Source: Verrucomicrobiaceae bacterium (GTDB lineage: Bacteria > Verrucomicrobiota > Verrucomicrobiia > Verrucomicrobiales > Verrucomicrobiaceae). From it: 55,607 nt of DNA. Made by a program: the position numbers and the translations under genes. The stretch lies in NCBI GenBank assembly GCA_027483245.1, contig JAIXVB010000265.1, forward strand, positions 1 to 55,607, written 5' to 3'. The notes beneath the pieces were generated by a model that ran no database searches, was not told the origin of the DNA, and saw nothing but the letters and a program-made list of their open reading frames with translations. The stretch's first letter is position 1, and each line of letters starts with the position of its first letter. This document shows, in pieces, positions 19,801 through 28,755 of the stretch.

Positions 19801-20041
19801 CGTTCATCTGCGGCAACCCCGCCATTTCGCTTTCAATGGGAAAGGTGACCAGCTTTTCGATTTCTTCTGGGGCGAGTGCGGAAACAGCAGTGTTGATCTG
19901 CACCTGCGGGTTGGTGATGTCCGGGACAGCATCAATGGGCAGATGAATGGCAGACCATGATCCGATGCCGAGAAGAACCAGCATGGCAAGCAACACGGCG
20001 GCACGATGCCGCATGGCGATGGTGATGAGATGGGCGAGCAT
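16895..20041 (-). CDS. HME-RND efflux pump inner-membrane subunit (CusA/CzcA family), second module
   Basis: MLAHLITIAMRHRAAVLLAMLVLLGIGSWSAIHLPIDAVPDITNPQVQINTAVSALAPEEIEKLVTFPIESEMAGLP...; canonical CzcA/CusA sequence. Confidence 0.96.
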   Translation of the reverse strand: MLAHLITIAMRHRAAVLLAMLVLLGIGSWSAIHLPIDAVPDITNPQVQINTAVSALAPEEIEKLVTFPIESEMAGLPQMNELRSLSKFGLSQVTMVFHDDVDLFRIRQLVTERLQAVLDELPPGLTPKLAPVATGLGEIFYYSLDYSDEAKTKPVTREAQLMELAQIQEYQVKPLLRSTPGVAEVNTNGGYQKQIVIKPDPARLAERGLSLDMLAEIVEQNTRNAGGGYVEIGGEQLIVRAVSRVNDIEQILAIPLKFAGGVKPILVSEVATVSIGSAFRSGAATDDGDEALVGAAIMLAGESSRQVAEAVRAKLTDIQAKLPHGVVIRTLYDRSNLVSRTIATVEKNLTEGALLVVVVLFALLGNFRAAFIVALVIPLSMLFAMTGMVRYHISGNLMSLGAIDFGLIIDGAVVMVENIVRHLGERQHALGRRLTVSERTEEVLKSAKEVANPMFFGVLIITVVYVPILALQGIEGKMFKPMALVVMLALGGSLVLAVTLMPVLCSYLLGGKIQEKDNWLVTFTKRLYTPLLNFGLRFRLLVVLPMFVLFGSSLWVFSRLGSEFIPQLDEGDFAFQLIRSSSAGLSSSLDLQKQSEVVIRREFPEVKEIFSRIGTAEIATDPMNPNVADTYLMLNPRDQWRKENGTIISKERLGELMRKALLDQVPGQNILVTQPIQMRFNEIMAGARADLVCKIFGDSYDELERLAGEVRTAIASIRGGGETEFDSIGKNPMIEIQPDREAMRKFNVHADELNRLVETALAGKEVGTFIEGNRRSSIVVRLAEDRRTDLEGMKRLALRTEDGGMLALGQVAKIVLVPQPVQIAREETQRRVSILINVRGRDTEGFVEEATNLIRETVAFPDGYYFEFGGQFKNLQEAKARLLIVVPLALALIYVLIFLSFGSLRQATLIFMCVPLAVTGGIFALHLRGMPFTISAAVGFIALSGIAVLNGIMLISFINQLRSEGRELREAVVEGTLTRLRPKLMTALVASLGFLPMALATGAGAEVQRPIATVVIGGILTSTFLTLLVVPVLYDWIERKTKPTTHKP

Positions 20042-20047
20042 GGTATG

Positions 20048-20740
20048 CTAGTGGCCGCAGTTGCAGGCCTTGCCGCCGCGCAGGATTTGCAATTCGGCGA
20101 GCCAGAGCGACATCACAGGCGTGGTGACGATCTCATCCCCGGTGTAAAGGCCATCGGTGATCTCCACATGTTCGCCGCTTGCTGAACCAACTTTGACTGG
20201 AGTACGCAGGTAAAACTCGTCGTTCTTGGCATAGACAAACGTGCCTTCGGCGGTCGTGAGAAGTGCAGCTTTTGGAATCGCGGTGACGGCATCGCTGGCA
20301 GGAAAGCGGAAGGCCGCTGTGAGAGCGGCACCTGCATCAACAGGTGCGGCTGTTTGCACGGTTACTTCATAGTCACCGAGGGTCAGGTAGCGGGCCTTCT
20401 CGATGCGAAGCACGCTGCCCTTGGCTGAACCAATTTCCACCTCCATGCCGGGCTGCACCTGCTGCGCCTGGGCTTCGGTAAGCCAGCCGCTGGCTTCGTT
20501 GCCTCGCTGAATGGCCTGTAAATTAACGGTAAAGGATGGTGCTATTTTTTCCTCCTGAACCTCAGCCGTTTGCAGGCCGATGGATTCCATCATGAGCGTG
20601 GTGAGGGAAACACCTTTACCCTCTTTAAACTGTGCGCCGTTTTCCGGTGCGGCTGTGTGACTTGGGCTGGCGTTAGATTGGCTGCAACTGCTGAGTACTG
20701 CGGCTATGGAAAGGCAAAGGATGGAAAGTAAAATTTTCAT
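20048..20740 (-). CDS. Short RND adaptor-like lipoprotein (230 aa)
   Basis: MKILLSILCLSIAAVLSSCSQS lipobox; TDGLYTGDEIVT near C-terminus as in CusB/CzcB; located between CusA-like and CusC-like genes. Confidence 0.8.
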   Translation of the reverse strand: MKILLSILCLSIAAVLSSCSQSNASPSHTAAPENGAQFKEGKGVSLTTLMMESIGLQTAEVQEEKIAPSFTVNLQAIQRGNEASGWLTEAQAQQVQPGMEVEIGSAKGSVLRIEKARYLTLGDYEVTVQTAAPVDAGAALTAAFRFPASDAVTAIPKAALLTTAEGTFVYAKNDEFYLRTPVKVGSASGEHVEITDGLYTGDEIVTTPVMSLWLAELQILRGGKACNCGH

Positions 20741-20752
20741 GGTGGGTGCAAG

Positions 20753-22030
20753 TCAAGGTTTCGGTGCGTTTAGGGTGATGAGAGAGCCGATTGCGCCAGT
20801 GAGTTCTTCCAGCATGAGTCCGGCTTCGAGCGCCTGGGACTGCGCCTCGCTGATAGACTCGACCGCTTCTAGATACTTGTCCTGGAGTTCGACAAAGGTC
20901 GCTGTGGGGACTGCGCCAAGACGGTAATGGCGATCCGCCAGCGCTGCCGCTTCACTGAATCTCGTGATGGCATCCCCTTTCCACAGCAGGACGCGTGACT
21001 GCTGGGTTTTGAACAGCAACATGGACTCGGTGACCAGTCTTTCGACCTCGCGTTGGGCAGCGCTTAATGTAGCCTGGGCCTGCGACAGCCGGGCCTCCGC
21101 CGAGGCGACTTCGGCTTTGCCAGACTTCCAGAATGGCAGGGGAAAGGAAATGCCGAGTCCGCCGACAGTTTGATCCTCTTGGCTTTTCGTGTTCTGAACT
21201 TCAACGTAGGGACCGACGGTGAAAGAGGGATAACGTTCGTTTTTGGCGAGTTCGACCTTGAACCCCTGCTGCTCAAGCTCCGTTCGACGAATACGCAGAT
21301 CGTAATGGTTTTCCATGGCCGTCCCCAGCAATGAGTCAAGGGATGGCGGTGTCTTCATGTCAAATCCGGCTCGCTTCACCACGAGGGGCGTGTCGGCACG
21401 ACGGCCCATGAGCTGGTTCAGTTCTAAGAGTATCTTTTGCACTGCCACAGCGGCTGTCGCTGCCCGCGACTCCGCTACCAGTGCCGCCGCCTCAATGGTC
21501 ACTATCTCCAATTGAGGGGCAATGCCTGCGGGCTCACGCTGCACCATGACCTCACGCAATGCCGCATAACGTGAAGCGACCTCGCTGGCCGCAGCAGATA
21601 TTTCCTGCTGTGCTGCGAGCGTGTAGGCCAGCACCCGCACTCGGGAGGCGAGATGAAAGCGAAAGCGTTCCAAACCAAGCTCCGCAAGGATGATGTCACG
21701 ATTCGCAATCGCCTTGCGCAGCCCCAGTCTTCCTGGCCATTCGATGGGCTGCGCCAAAGAGGCCGAGAAGGCGAGGCCATTTGAACGACTGTCTGCCGAT
21801 GAGACGCGATTCTGCCCGATTTCGAGGCTCAGCTCAGGATTTGAAAGCCTGCCTGCCGTGCTGCGGGTGGCCTTCGCCGAAGCAATCTCCGCCTCATAGA
21901 AGCGAATCTCCGGGTTGGCCGCCAGCGTGCGGGAAACAAGTTCTGAAATAGAACTGGCGGCAGGTTTGGTCTCCGCCGCAGGGAGAGATGGCAAAGCCGT
22001 GATAATGACGAAATAACAGAGGGAACGCAT
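20753..22030 (-). CDS. TolC/CzcC-family outer-membrane efflux protein
   Basis: Signal peptide MRSLCYFVIITALPSLPAAETK; OEP pattern; start chosen at 22030 within ORF 20753..22159. Confidence 0.9.
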   Translation of the reverse strand: MRSLCYFVIITALPSLPAAETKPAASSISELVSRTLAANPEIRFYEAEIASAKATRSTAGRLSNPELSLEIGQNRVSSADSRSNGLAFSASLAQPIEWPGRLGLRKAIANRDIILAELGLERFRFHLASRVRVLAYTLAAQQEISAAASEVASRYAALREVMVQREPAGIAPQLEIVTIEAAALVAESRAATAAVAVQKILLELNQLMGRRADTPLVVKRAGFDMKTPPSLDSLLGTAMENHYDLRIRRTELEQQGFKVELAKNERYPSFTVGPYVEVQNTKSQEDQTVGGLGISFPLPFWKSGKAEVASAEARLSQAQATLSAAQREVERLVTESMLLFKTQQSRVLLWKGDAITRFSEAAALADRHYRLGAVPTATFVELQDKYLEAVESISEAQSQALEAGLMLEELTGAIGSLITLNAPKP

Positions 22031-22165
22031 GAAAAGAACAGGTTGGAGGGGCAAGCAAAGGCATGAAACGGCCTCGCCAAGAGGCACGTAGATGCCCCTT
22101 TGAATGGGGCACCACTTCCGGCGCACTCTGTCACCGCCTTTAGGCGGACAGTAGCGCACGGCAAA

Positions 22166-22552
22166 TCAGGCCCGTAAGGCAGGGGCGCGTGCAGGCAATG
22201 CAGCCCGGCTCACAAATGCCCAAGTCGTTCTCAGCTCTGGGGGTGCCGTTGTTGGCATCGGCACCGGACAAGCGGCTTGTTCAACCAGATCAAGCAAGGC
22301 GAAAGCCTGTATGATACCGATCAGTTCTACCATATGCATTTCCGGCATGGCCAACATCTCAGGCAGATAGCTCTGAGCGATGGTGTCGCTGGGGCAAATG
22401 TCCGGCATCGCAGGGGCTTCATGTCCCTCGTCGCCATGGGAACAGCACCCTGAGTGTTGTTTCTCCACCTTCTGTGGCAGCAAGCAACACACCGTACTGG
22501 GCACCATGAGCGCCAGAAGGATGAATGCGAGAATGGGCCACAGGTGTTTCAT
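22166..22552 (-). CDS. Small secreted Cys/His-rich protein upstream of RND module
   Basis: MKHLWPILAFILLALMVPSTVCCLLPQKVEKQHSGCCSHGDEGHEAPAMPDICPSD... Confidence 0.65.
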   Translation of the reverse strand: MKHLWPILAFILLALMVPSTVCCLLPQKVEKQHSGCCSHGDEGHEAPAMPDICPSDTIAQSYLPEMLAMPEMHMVELIGIIQAFALLDLVEQAACPVPMPTTAPPELRTTWAFVSRAALPARAPALRA

Positions 22553-22683
22553 TTTGGAAGGTCATGATCATAGCCAAAAACTGAAGGTCAAGCGGGATAT
22601 TGAACTCCCAGCCAAGCGTCACCGGGTTCAGGCGGGTTCCATGATTTGATTGTGCGGAATTGGGCTGGTTCTCATTTATTTTA

Positions 22684-22719
22684 GAATAAAAAGCCCCATC
22701 AGAAAAAATCTGATGGGGC
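22684..22719 (-). terminator. Intrinsic terminator downstream of radC
   Basis: GCCCCATCAGA-AAAAA-TCTGATGGGGC; minus-strand read-out ends in TTTTTATTC. Confidence 0.85.
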
Positions 22720-22736
22720 GATGTTTTTATTGCGAG

Positions 22737-23252
22737 TCATATGATGCCACTTTCGCGGAAGGAAAAATAGCGTCGATGACCGATAATAATGTGATCACAT
22801 AGTTTGATGTGTAGGAGCTGCCCGCATTCCTTTATACGCCTGGTAGCGGTGTCGTCAGCGGCGCTGGGCGTTGAATCTCCGCTTGGGTGATTGTGCATCA
22901 ACACAATCGCACTCGCGGCAGCCATGACCGCTATTCTAAAAACCTCCCTCGGCTGAACCATGGCTTCGTCCAGTGTGCCAATAGACACCAAATGGTGTCC
23001 GGTAATCCTTAATCGCGTATTGAGCACCAGCACTGCAACACATTCCACATCCGCATTAAAATGTGGTGTTGTGGCAATGTGATTTCGCCAATACTCCACT
23101 GCTTTTCCTGGTGAATCCATCTGCATTAAGTGCTCGGGAGCTGGACACTCACGGAGGCTTACCACTTTCCATTCCTGGGGTTTCGATTTCGGTCTTCGCC
23201 TTTTTGGGTTTTGGCGGCCTAAATTTAACTTGAATAATTCGAGCTGTTTCAT
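22737..23252 (-). CDS. radC: RadC/JAB-domain protein
   Basis: IVLMHNHPSGDSTPSAADDTATRRIKECGQLLHIKLCDHIIIGHRRYFSFRESG: canonical RadC JAMM motif (HNHPSGD). Confidence 0.9.
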   Translation of the reverse strand: MKQLELFKLNLGRQNPKRRRPKSKPQEWKVVSLRECPAPEHLMQMDSPGKAVEYWRNHIATTPHFNADVECVAVLVLNTRLRITGHHLVSIGTLDEAMVQPREVFRIAVMAAASAIVLMHNHPSGDSTPSAADDTATRRIKECGQLLHIKLCDHIIIGHRRYFSFRESGII

Positions 23253-23370
23253 TTTACTCTCGTTTGCCGTCCGCCTGTTACAGCAGGTTGCTTCTTGTGG
23301 GATTCTCTCGCGCTTGAAGCGGGACGGCGCTTTGATGTAACGCACGCGAGATTTTGGCCAAACGGCCTCT

Positions 23371-23655
23371 TCAATATTCTGAGGGAAGCAGCACCGTTGT
23401 CACGGTGCGATCCGCTTCAGTGATGATCCAGAATTTCTTGTCACCAGCCATAGGGTAGGCGGAGAGAATTCTAAACCCTTCACGAAGAGAAAGTTCATTC
23501 TCCTCAATGTCTTCTTTGCTGAGGTCGCCCCAGTCGCCGCGTTGATGACGCAGCAAAGCAGTGGTAATCTCCAGGGCGGTAAGAACACTTAATGCCCCCG
23601 GTGTGGCACAGACGAAGCCCAATTGAAATTTGGGTTCGATAGGAAGTCTATCCAT
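23371..23655 (-). CDS. Hypothetical protein (plasmid-type, likely DUF)
   Basis: 94-aa ORF ending ...MAGDKKFWIITEADRTVTTVLLPSEY; tight coupling with 23655..23984. Confidence 0.65.
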   Translation of the reverse strand: MDRLPIEPKFQLGFVCATPGALSVLTALEITTALLRHQRGDWGDLSKEDIEENELSLREGFRILSAYPMAGDKKFWIITEADRTVTTVLLPSEY

Positions 23656-23984
23656 TAAAGATGATGCTCGTTGAAGGTGATGACGATGCCGTCGTAATCG
23701 TCGCCATAAATGTCCTCAAAAAGTTGCTTGGTTCTGAGCCGATCAGGATCAGGTTGGGCGTTTTTTGGACATCCAGGGCATCGAATGACATGCATCATGG
23801 TTTTGCTGAATTCATAGCCGACGGCTTTAAATTTCGCCCGGTAGTGGGGAAGCAGACGGTCATTGACCGGCAGCTTCTTCCATCGCTCAATATCTATAGC
23901 ACTGAGATCTGTTTCATGAACGGCCTGTGACTTGAGATGATAATGATCCCAAGGCCCGCCGCAGGTTGTGCAATACACATCCAT
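23655..23984 (-). CDS. Hypothetical protein with Cys-pair zinc-binding pattern
   Basis: MDVYCTTCGGPWDHYHLKSQAVHETD...VIRCPGCPKNAQ; operonic. Confidence 0.6.
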   Translation of the reverse strand: MDVYCTTCGGPWDHYHLKSQAVHETDLSAIDIERWKKLPVNDRLLPHYRAKFKAVGYEFSKTMMHVIRCPGCPKNAQPDPDRLRTKQLFEDIYGDDYDGIVITFNEHHL

Positions 23985-24011
23985 AAAAGCTAGGATTGAA
24001 AGTTTGGCCTC

Positions 24012-25145
24012 TCAATCCAGGAGGTTGTGGAGTTCATCTGCACTCAAATGCTCAGGTTGCGATCCCGCCTCAGGAAGGGGGACTACACGCACGAAGATTT
24101 GATTGGCCAAGCGAAGCAGGGCTTTTTCACGTCCCGCACGGCCAGCATCATCTTCATCGAACATCAGGACGATGCCCGAGCGTGAGCTAGATGCCTCCAC
24201 AAGAATTGCTTCTTGCTTGGCAGACAGTGAGCATCCCATGAGAGAGACCACTCGATGAAAACCAAGCTGCCAAAGCTTGATGACGTCGAAAAAGCCTTCA
24301 ACTACTACCAATGGAAGCCCCTGCCCTTCCCTAACGGCACGGTGAAGATTAAACACCTCCGCGCTTTTGTGGAAGCCGTTCGGCAGCTTATACTTAGGGC
24401 GTCCTTCAGGCGGTGGGCCTGGCCAACGTCCAGCATAACCGATGAGGGTTCCATAAGGATTGTGAATGGGAATCACAATACGACCTGACATCGTTCCTTT
24501 GGCACAAAACCCCAACCCAAACTCTCTAACAGTATCTTCGATTAGACCTCGCTCAATTAGGTATTCGTGGTCTGTCTTCAGATTCTCCAGAGTGAAGGAC
24601 AGCGGCTGATTTTCGCTGGGATCACTCTCAGCTTCATCATTGGGTTCTTCAGTTTTAGGAGCTGGCTTTTGACTTGCACCGGCTGGCTTTTTAAAGACAG
24701 CCGGTTTGGCATTCGCTGCGTCATGCTTGCTTGATGATGTTTCAGATTTGCCAGCCAGTCCGAGATTGAACCACTGATCTATTTTAAGTGCAGCTTCGTG
24801 CGCATCACAATTTTCCATCCTTGACACAAAGTCTAGGTGGTTACCCCCGCACTTGCAGGTTATGTGATGACAGAACCAGCAGTTTTTTGAGAGAGTCACC
24901 TTGAAAGTGTCTTTCCCCACATCGGGATGGAAGGGACAAGAGCCTTCCATCCCGTCCCCGTTACGAGTGCTGCGCATCTTGGCGGTGAAGCCGTAGTGAT
25001 CCAACACTTGTTGAAAAGAAACGGCCGATTTGACCGCTCCAAAATCAATGAATGGTTTTGCCATAATTTGAATGAGCCTTGGTGTTTGTTGGGACGTTTG
25101 CAGGATGCAAACACCTCCGAAGCTCATGGTATCAGCGGTCGTCAT
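24012..25145 (-). CDS. DnaG-type primase, CHC2 zinc finger plus Toprim domain
   Basis: CPFHPDVGKDTFKVTLSKNCWFCHH...GGNHLDFV; LPLVVVEGFFDVIKLWQLGFHRVVSLMGCSLS...VLMFDEDDAGRAG. Start ambiguous: 25145 (ATGA overlap) or 25064. Confidence 0.9.
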   Translation of the reverse strand: MTTADTMSFGGVCILQTSQQTPRLIQIMAKPFIDFGAVKSAVSFQQVLDHYGFTAKMRSTRNGDGMEGSCPFHPDVGKDTFKVTLSKNCWFCHHITCKCGGNHLDFVSRMENCDAHEAALKIDQWFNLGLAGKSETSSSKHDAANAKPAVFKKPAGASQKPAPKTEEPNDEAESDPSENQPLSFTLENLKTDHEYLIERGLIEDTVREFGLGFCAKGTMSGRIVIPIHNPYGTLIGYAGRWPGPPPEGRPKYKLPNGFHKSAEVFNLHRAVREGQGLPLVVVEGFFDVIKLWQLGFHRVVSLMGCSLSAKQEAILVEASSSRSGIVLMFDEDDAGRAGREKALLRLANQIFVRVVPLPEAGSQPEHLSADELHNLLD

Positions 25146-26074
25146 TCGCCGGGAGTTGACGAACCGGCGTCTCTGTTTTGTAAGATTTTCAACCCTGACA
25201 GGACACCAACAGCAGATTCTTCATTTCCAAACACAGTGAACATCCTGCGGGTTCGATAAACCTGGGGTATTGCCGTCTGAATGCTCATTCGGCGAGCTTC
25301 TGATTTAGCGACAAATATCACTTTAAAATGTTCTGAACCCTGGCCCTTTCGCTGAAGGCCTGATAGGGAGGTGGCCTCGTATGCTTTCAGTTTCCGAAGC
25401 ACGCAACTCTGTCTGAGATCTCGACGTTCGATTGGCATCGTTCCTTGATCAGCTTCGAGATAAAAAGTAACGCTTCGCGTTTCGCCTAGATCGCTTTTCA
25501 CTTCAATGGCGAACACCTTATCAGGCACCACTCCCACCCGACGCTTGCCTGGAAGATCAACTGTCCAGCGGAAGGGCTCTCGGCTTTTCTCTCGCCCAGC
25601 AGGGAGTGTTAGCTCGTGTCCGTATCTTAAACGAAGATTCGAATGGAGACGGCATTCGATTTCAAGAGATGCCATAAAGTCGCTGACCATGAGTGTATGC
25701 TCAAGGAAAAGGCGGCCCACTCGTTTATTGCGCGTTGTCCAATCCATTCGATGAAACGGCATATCAAGGTCGCGGCGAAGACGCCCTGCCCCGCGCGATG
25801 CGAGGCCATACACGAGACTCTTTGAGCCTCCTTCGTGATAATAGTCTAACTGAGCACGTGGACGCTCCAAATAGCCATGATGAAAAAGCAAATTGAGGCG
25901 ACGCAGCACTTGCTGCCGACTGCCACCCACAAGCTCGATAAGCCATTCCGAACGGATAAAACGGTGCTCAGCGACATGCCGAAGAATTTCAACATCACGA
26001 GGTGTCATTTGAAATGCCCCCGCTAACTCAGGGTGACGCAAGAAGCGGGGGAGGCGCTGTTGCTTTAAAGACAT
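25142..26074 (-). CDS. Replication-relaxation (Replic_Relax)-like protein
   Basis: MTPRDVEILRHVAEHRFIRSEWLIELVGGSRQQVLRRLNLLFHHGYLERPRAQL...SKSLVYGLASRGAGRL: N-terminal winged-helix pattern of this family. Confidence 0.75.
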   Translation of the reverse strand: MSLKQQRLPRFLRHPELAGAFQMTPRDVEILRHVAEHRFIRSEWLIELVGGSRQQVLRRLNLLFHHGYLERPRAQLDYYHEGGSKSLVYGLASRGAGRLRRDLDMPFHRMDWTTRNKRVGRLFLEHTLMVSDFMASLEIECRLHSNLRLRYGHELTLPAGREKSREPFRWTVDLPGKRRVGVVPDKVFAIEVKSDLGETRSVTFYLEADQGTMPIERRDLRQSCVLRKLKAYEATSLSGLQRKGQGSEHFKVIFVAKSEARRMSIQTAIPQVYRTRRMFTVFGNEESAVGVLSGLKILQNRDAGSSTPGE

Positions 26075-26091
26075 GCTTTAAATTTTATCAT

Positions 26092-26120
26092 AAAAAAGCC
26101 TCTCCCGTTGGGGAGAGGCT
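26092..26120 (-). terminator. Intrinsic terminator downstream of ardC-like gene
   Basis: AGCCTCTCCC-GTTG-GGGAGAGGCT; minus strand followed by TTTTTTATG. Confidence 0.8.
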
Positions 26121-26127
26121 GATGCGC

Positions 26128-27072
26128 CTAGCTTGCAGCGACCGAACTCTGTGCAGGTTCTTCAAGCACTCGCTGACGATTCAAAATGAAGTCGGCTGCT
26201 TTAGTCGCATGAGCCGCAGCGGTAATGATCCATCGCTTGTGCTCTGTGACCCGCAACACTTGCAACCAACTCTGGAGATACGCGGCAGACTGTTCGTGGG
26301 AATCACGGACAATGTCGGCCTCCAGACCAAGGAAGGCAGCTCCCATTTCGGCAACGAGTTCTTCCTGCGAATAAATCGGGCCGCCAAACCTGTCGTATTT
26401 GGTAAGGCTATCCCGATTCAGACGGGATGCATGTCCCGTTGAATGGACAAGCTCATGAAAAAGCGTGAGATGGTAATCCTCAGCTGTTTCAAAGCTCCCA
26501 AACGGCGGCATTTGCACGGTGTCGGCTGCTGGCCGGTAACTCGCCTGTGAATATGCTCCCTCGTGAATGACTGGCCGGTTAGGCATTGCTGCTACCAATT
26601 GCTCGGCTGCGATGATGCGCTCATCCATGTTCTTTGCCTGGGAAGTGGATGTCGTTGGAAACTCAAGCCCATCAATCTGAGTGGAATTGAAGACCGTGTA
26701 TTCCTTCAGGTACATTTTTTTCTTTTCCTGAGGATCAGCAGACGGGGATTGTGCGTGAGAGCTATCTCCGCCCTGAGATTTGGATTTGTATTGGCCATAC
26801 TTTATCACCGTGGCCCCCTTTTCTCCTTTGCGGACGTGGCCACCTCGCTCAAGGGCCTGCTGAAAGGTAAGCCACCAGGGCGAGGGCTGGTGGCGCAGGC
26901 CTAACAATAGGACATTGATGCCGTTGTAGGTCTTCCCAGTGTGAAAATTGCGGGGAATGCCGACATCCCGCTGCCATGGGCAGCGCCAGGGCACAGTGCC
27001 TCGTTCGAGGTGTTCAATGATCAGGTCTGTGACGCTTTGATACGGATCTTTACGTTTGTCTGGGGTGCTCAT
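26128..27072 (-). CDS. ardC: ArdC-like antirestriction protein with zincin-like metallopeptidase domain
   Basis: DPYQSVTDLIIEHLERGTVPWRCPWQR...GIPRNFHTGKTYNGINVLLL...HLTLFHELVHSTGHASRLNR (HExxH) ...YSQEELVAEMGAAFL. Confidence 0.9.
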   Translation of the reverse strand: MSTPDKRKDPYQSVTDLIIEHLERGTVPWRCPWQRDVGIPRNFHTGKTYNGINVLLLGLRHQPSPWWLTFQQALERGGHVRKGEKGATVIKYGQYKSKSQGGDSSHAQSPSADPQEKKKMYLKEYTVFNSTQIDGLEFPTTSTSQAKNMDERIIAAEQLVAAMPNRPVIHEGAYSQASYRPAADTVQMPPFGSFETAEDYHLTLFHELVHSTGHASRLNRDSLTKYDRFGGPIYSQEELVAEMGAAFLGLEADIVRDSHEQSAAYLQSWLQVLRVTEHKRWIITAAAHATKAADFILNRQRVLEEPAQSSVAAS

Positions 27073-27215
27073 AGAGGCTCCTTCTTGTTGATTGTCAGAA
27101 GAAACCAACCTCATCGTGAGGCAGGCTTCAGGCTGACAACCGACTTGCCCAAGAGCACTCCCATTGATCCACTTCGAGCATACCAAACCAGAGACTGGCG
27201 GACAAGGCCTGCACC

Positions 27216-28490
27216 CTAAAATGGCTGTTTCAGCCACCGCTTCAGCTTATCCTCAATTGTAAACCGACTGGTGGCAAAACGCTCACGGCTACGGGCAATG
27301 AGCCGCTGCCGACGGCCTAAATAGGTTTCAATGGGGGGCAGGAGGCGGGCACGCTGAAAGTGGAGCGCACCATTGGCTGACTGATTTCGAATCAGGGTCT
27401 CATAGCGTGGCAGATCCACGAACTGACGAGGTTGGAATTCCTCGCCAAACTCTCCATGCAGGTGCTCGGCATCATCGAACCCGATTCTGAAAGCGATCAA
27501 TGTTCCCACATTTCCAAACACCGCATCCCGAACAGTGGGGGATAGCTGAGCAATGTATTGATGACTCAGCGTTAAATTCAGTCGATATTTACGTGCCTCA
27601 GCCAGGATGGCCGTGAACGACTCAGTCGCGAAATTTTGGAATTCATCCACGAAGAGATAAAAGTCGCGTCGCTCATGCTCTGGCTGTCGGTTCCGGGCCA
27701 TCGCAGCGAGCTGGAACTGCGTGACAAGCAGAGAGCCGAGCAGATTGGCTTTGTCATGGCCGATCTCTCCTTTCGCCAGATTGGCAATGAAAATGCGTCC
27801 CTCATCCATGACGAAAGGAATGCTCACCTTGCTACGCACCTGGCCAATGATGTTGCGAATGATAGGAGAGAGCAGCAGCTGACCCACTTTATTCTGGATG
27901 GGAGCAATGGCCTCACGACGGAAGCGGGGTTCCCAGCTCTCAAACTCGTTCTCCCAAAATTCCTTCAGGAAGGGATCACTGATCTGATGAACGACCCATT
28001 GTCGATAGATGGAATCCGTCAGGAGACGGTTCAAACCCAGCAGTGACGTATTCGGGCAGTGGGCGAGTGCGGCCACCGCGTTATGCAAAATGAATTCGAG
28101 CCGAGGCCCCCAGCTCTCGTGCCACAGGCTTTTAAAGGCACTGACAATACTGGATGCCACAAGTTGCCGATCTTCCGGCTTCGTTTGAGTCAGCAAATTC
28201 AGGCCAATGGGGAAGTCACGATCACCGGGATAAAAATAGACCGTTTTTTCGGCGCGCGCAGGCGGGATGTGATCCAGCAATTCCTCAGCCAGATCCCCAT
28301 GAGGATCAATGAGGCCCACACCATGTCCTTGCTGAATCAGTTGAAGAATCAGATTCCGTAACAGTGTCGTTTTACCAGAACCCGTCTTCCCGATGACGTA
28401 AGTGTGATATCGCGAATCACTCACCTCAAAATCGAACGGCACCTCGCCGCCCCAAGCCTGCCTCATGCCGATGTGAAGTTGATTATCCAT
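27216..28490 (-). CDS. T4SS coupling-protein/HerA-like DNA-translocase ATPase (no TM region)
   Basis: YHTYVIGKTGSGKTTLLRNLILQLIQQGHGVGLIDPHGDLAEELL...FYLFVDEFQNFATESFTAILAEARKYRLNLTLSHQYIAQL. Confidence 0.88.
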   Translation of the reverse strand: MDNQLHIGMRQAWGGEVPFDFEVSDSRYHTYVIGKTGSGKTTLLRNLILQLIQQGHGVGLIDPHGDLAEELLDHIPPARAEKTVYFYPGDRDFPIGLNLLTQTKPEDRQLVASSIVSAFKSLWHESWGPRLEFILHNAVAALAHCPNTSLLGLNRLLTDSIYRQWVVHQISDPFLKEFWENEFESWEPRFRREAIAPIQNKVGQLLLSPIIRNIIGQVRSKVSIPFVMDEGRIFIANLAKGEIGHDKANLLGSLLVTQFQLAAMARNRQPEHERRDFYLFVDEFQNFATESFTAILAEARKYRLNLTLSHQYIAQLSPTVRDAVFGNVGTLIAFRIGFDDAEHLHGEFGEEFQPRQFVDLPRYETLIRNQSANGALHFQRARLLPPIETYLGRRQRLIARSRERFATSRFTIEDKLKRWLKQPF

Positions 28491-28755
28491 GGTCAAGCCA
28501 CCCAAGCCAGCCGCCGCTCCATGAATTGATCACCCTGGCGGAAGCACCCCTCGTTAATATGATGCGAGCCCGGCAATGCGCCGGGCAAACGCTTTTGGAC
28601 GAACCCGGCGGGTAATCAGCGACTGGCTTCGGCGGCTGAATGATGAAGTAATTATAGCACAGACGCCATCAAGCACTTAGATCGCTTTGAACCCTCACTG
28701 TTCTTTCAGCACATATAAGCAGGTTCTAGATGTTCCCGCAAGATATACGAACAGA

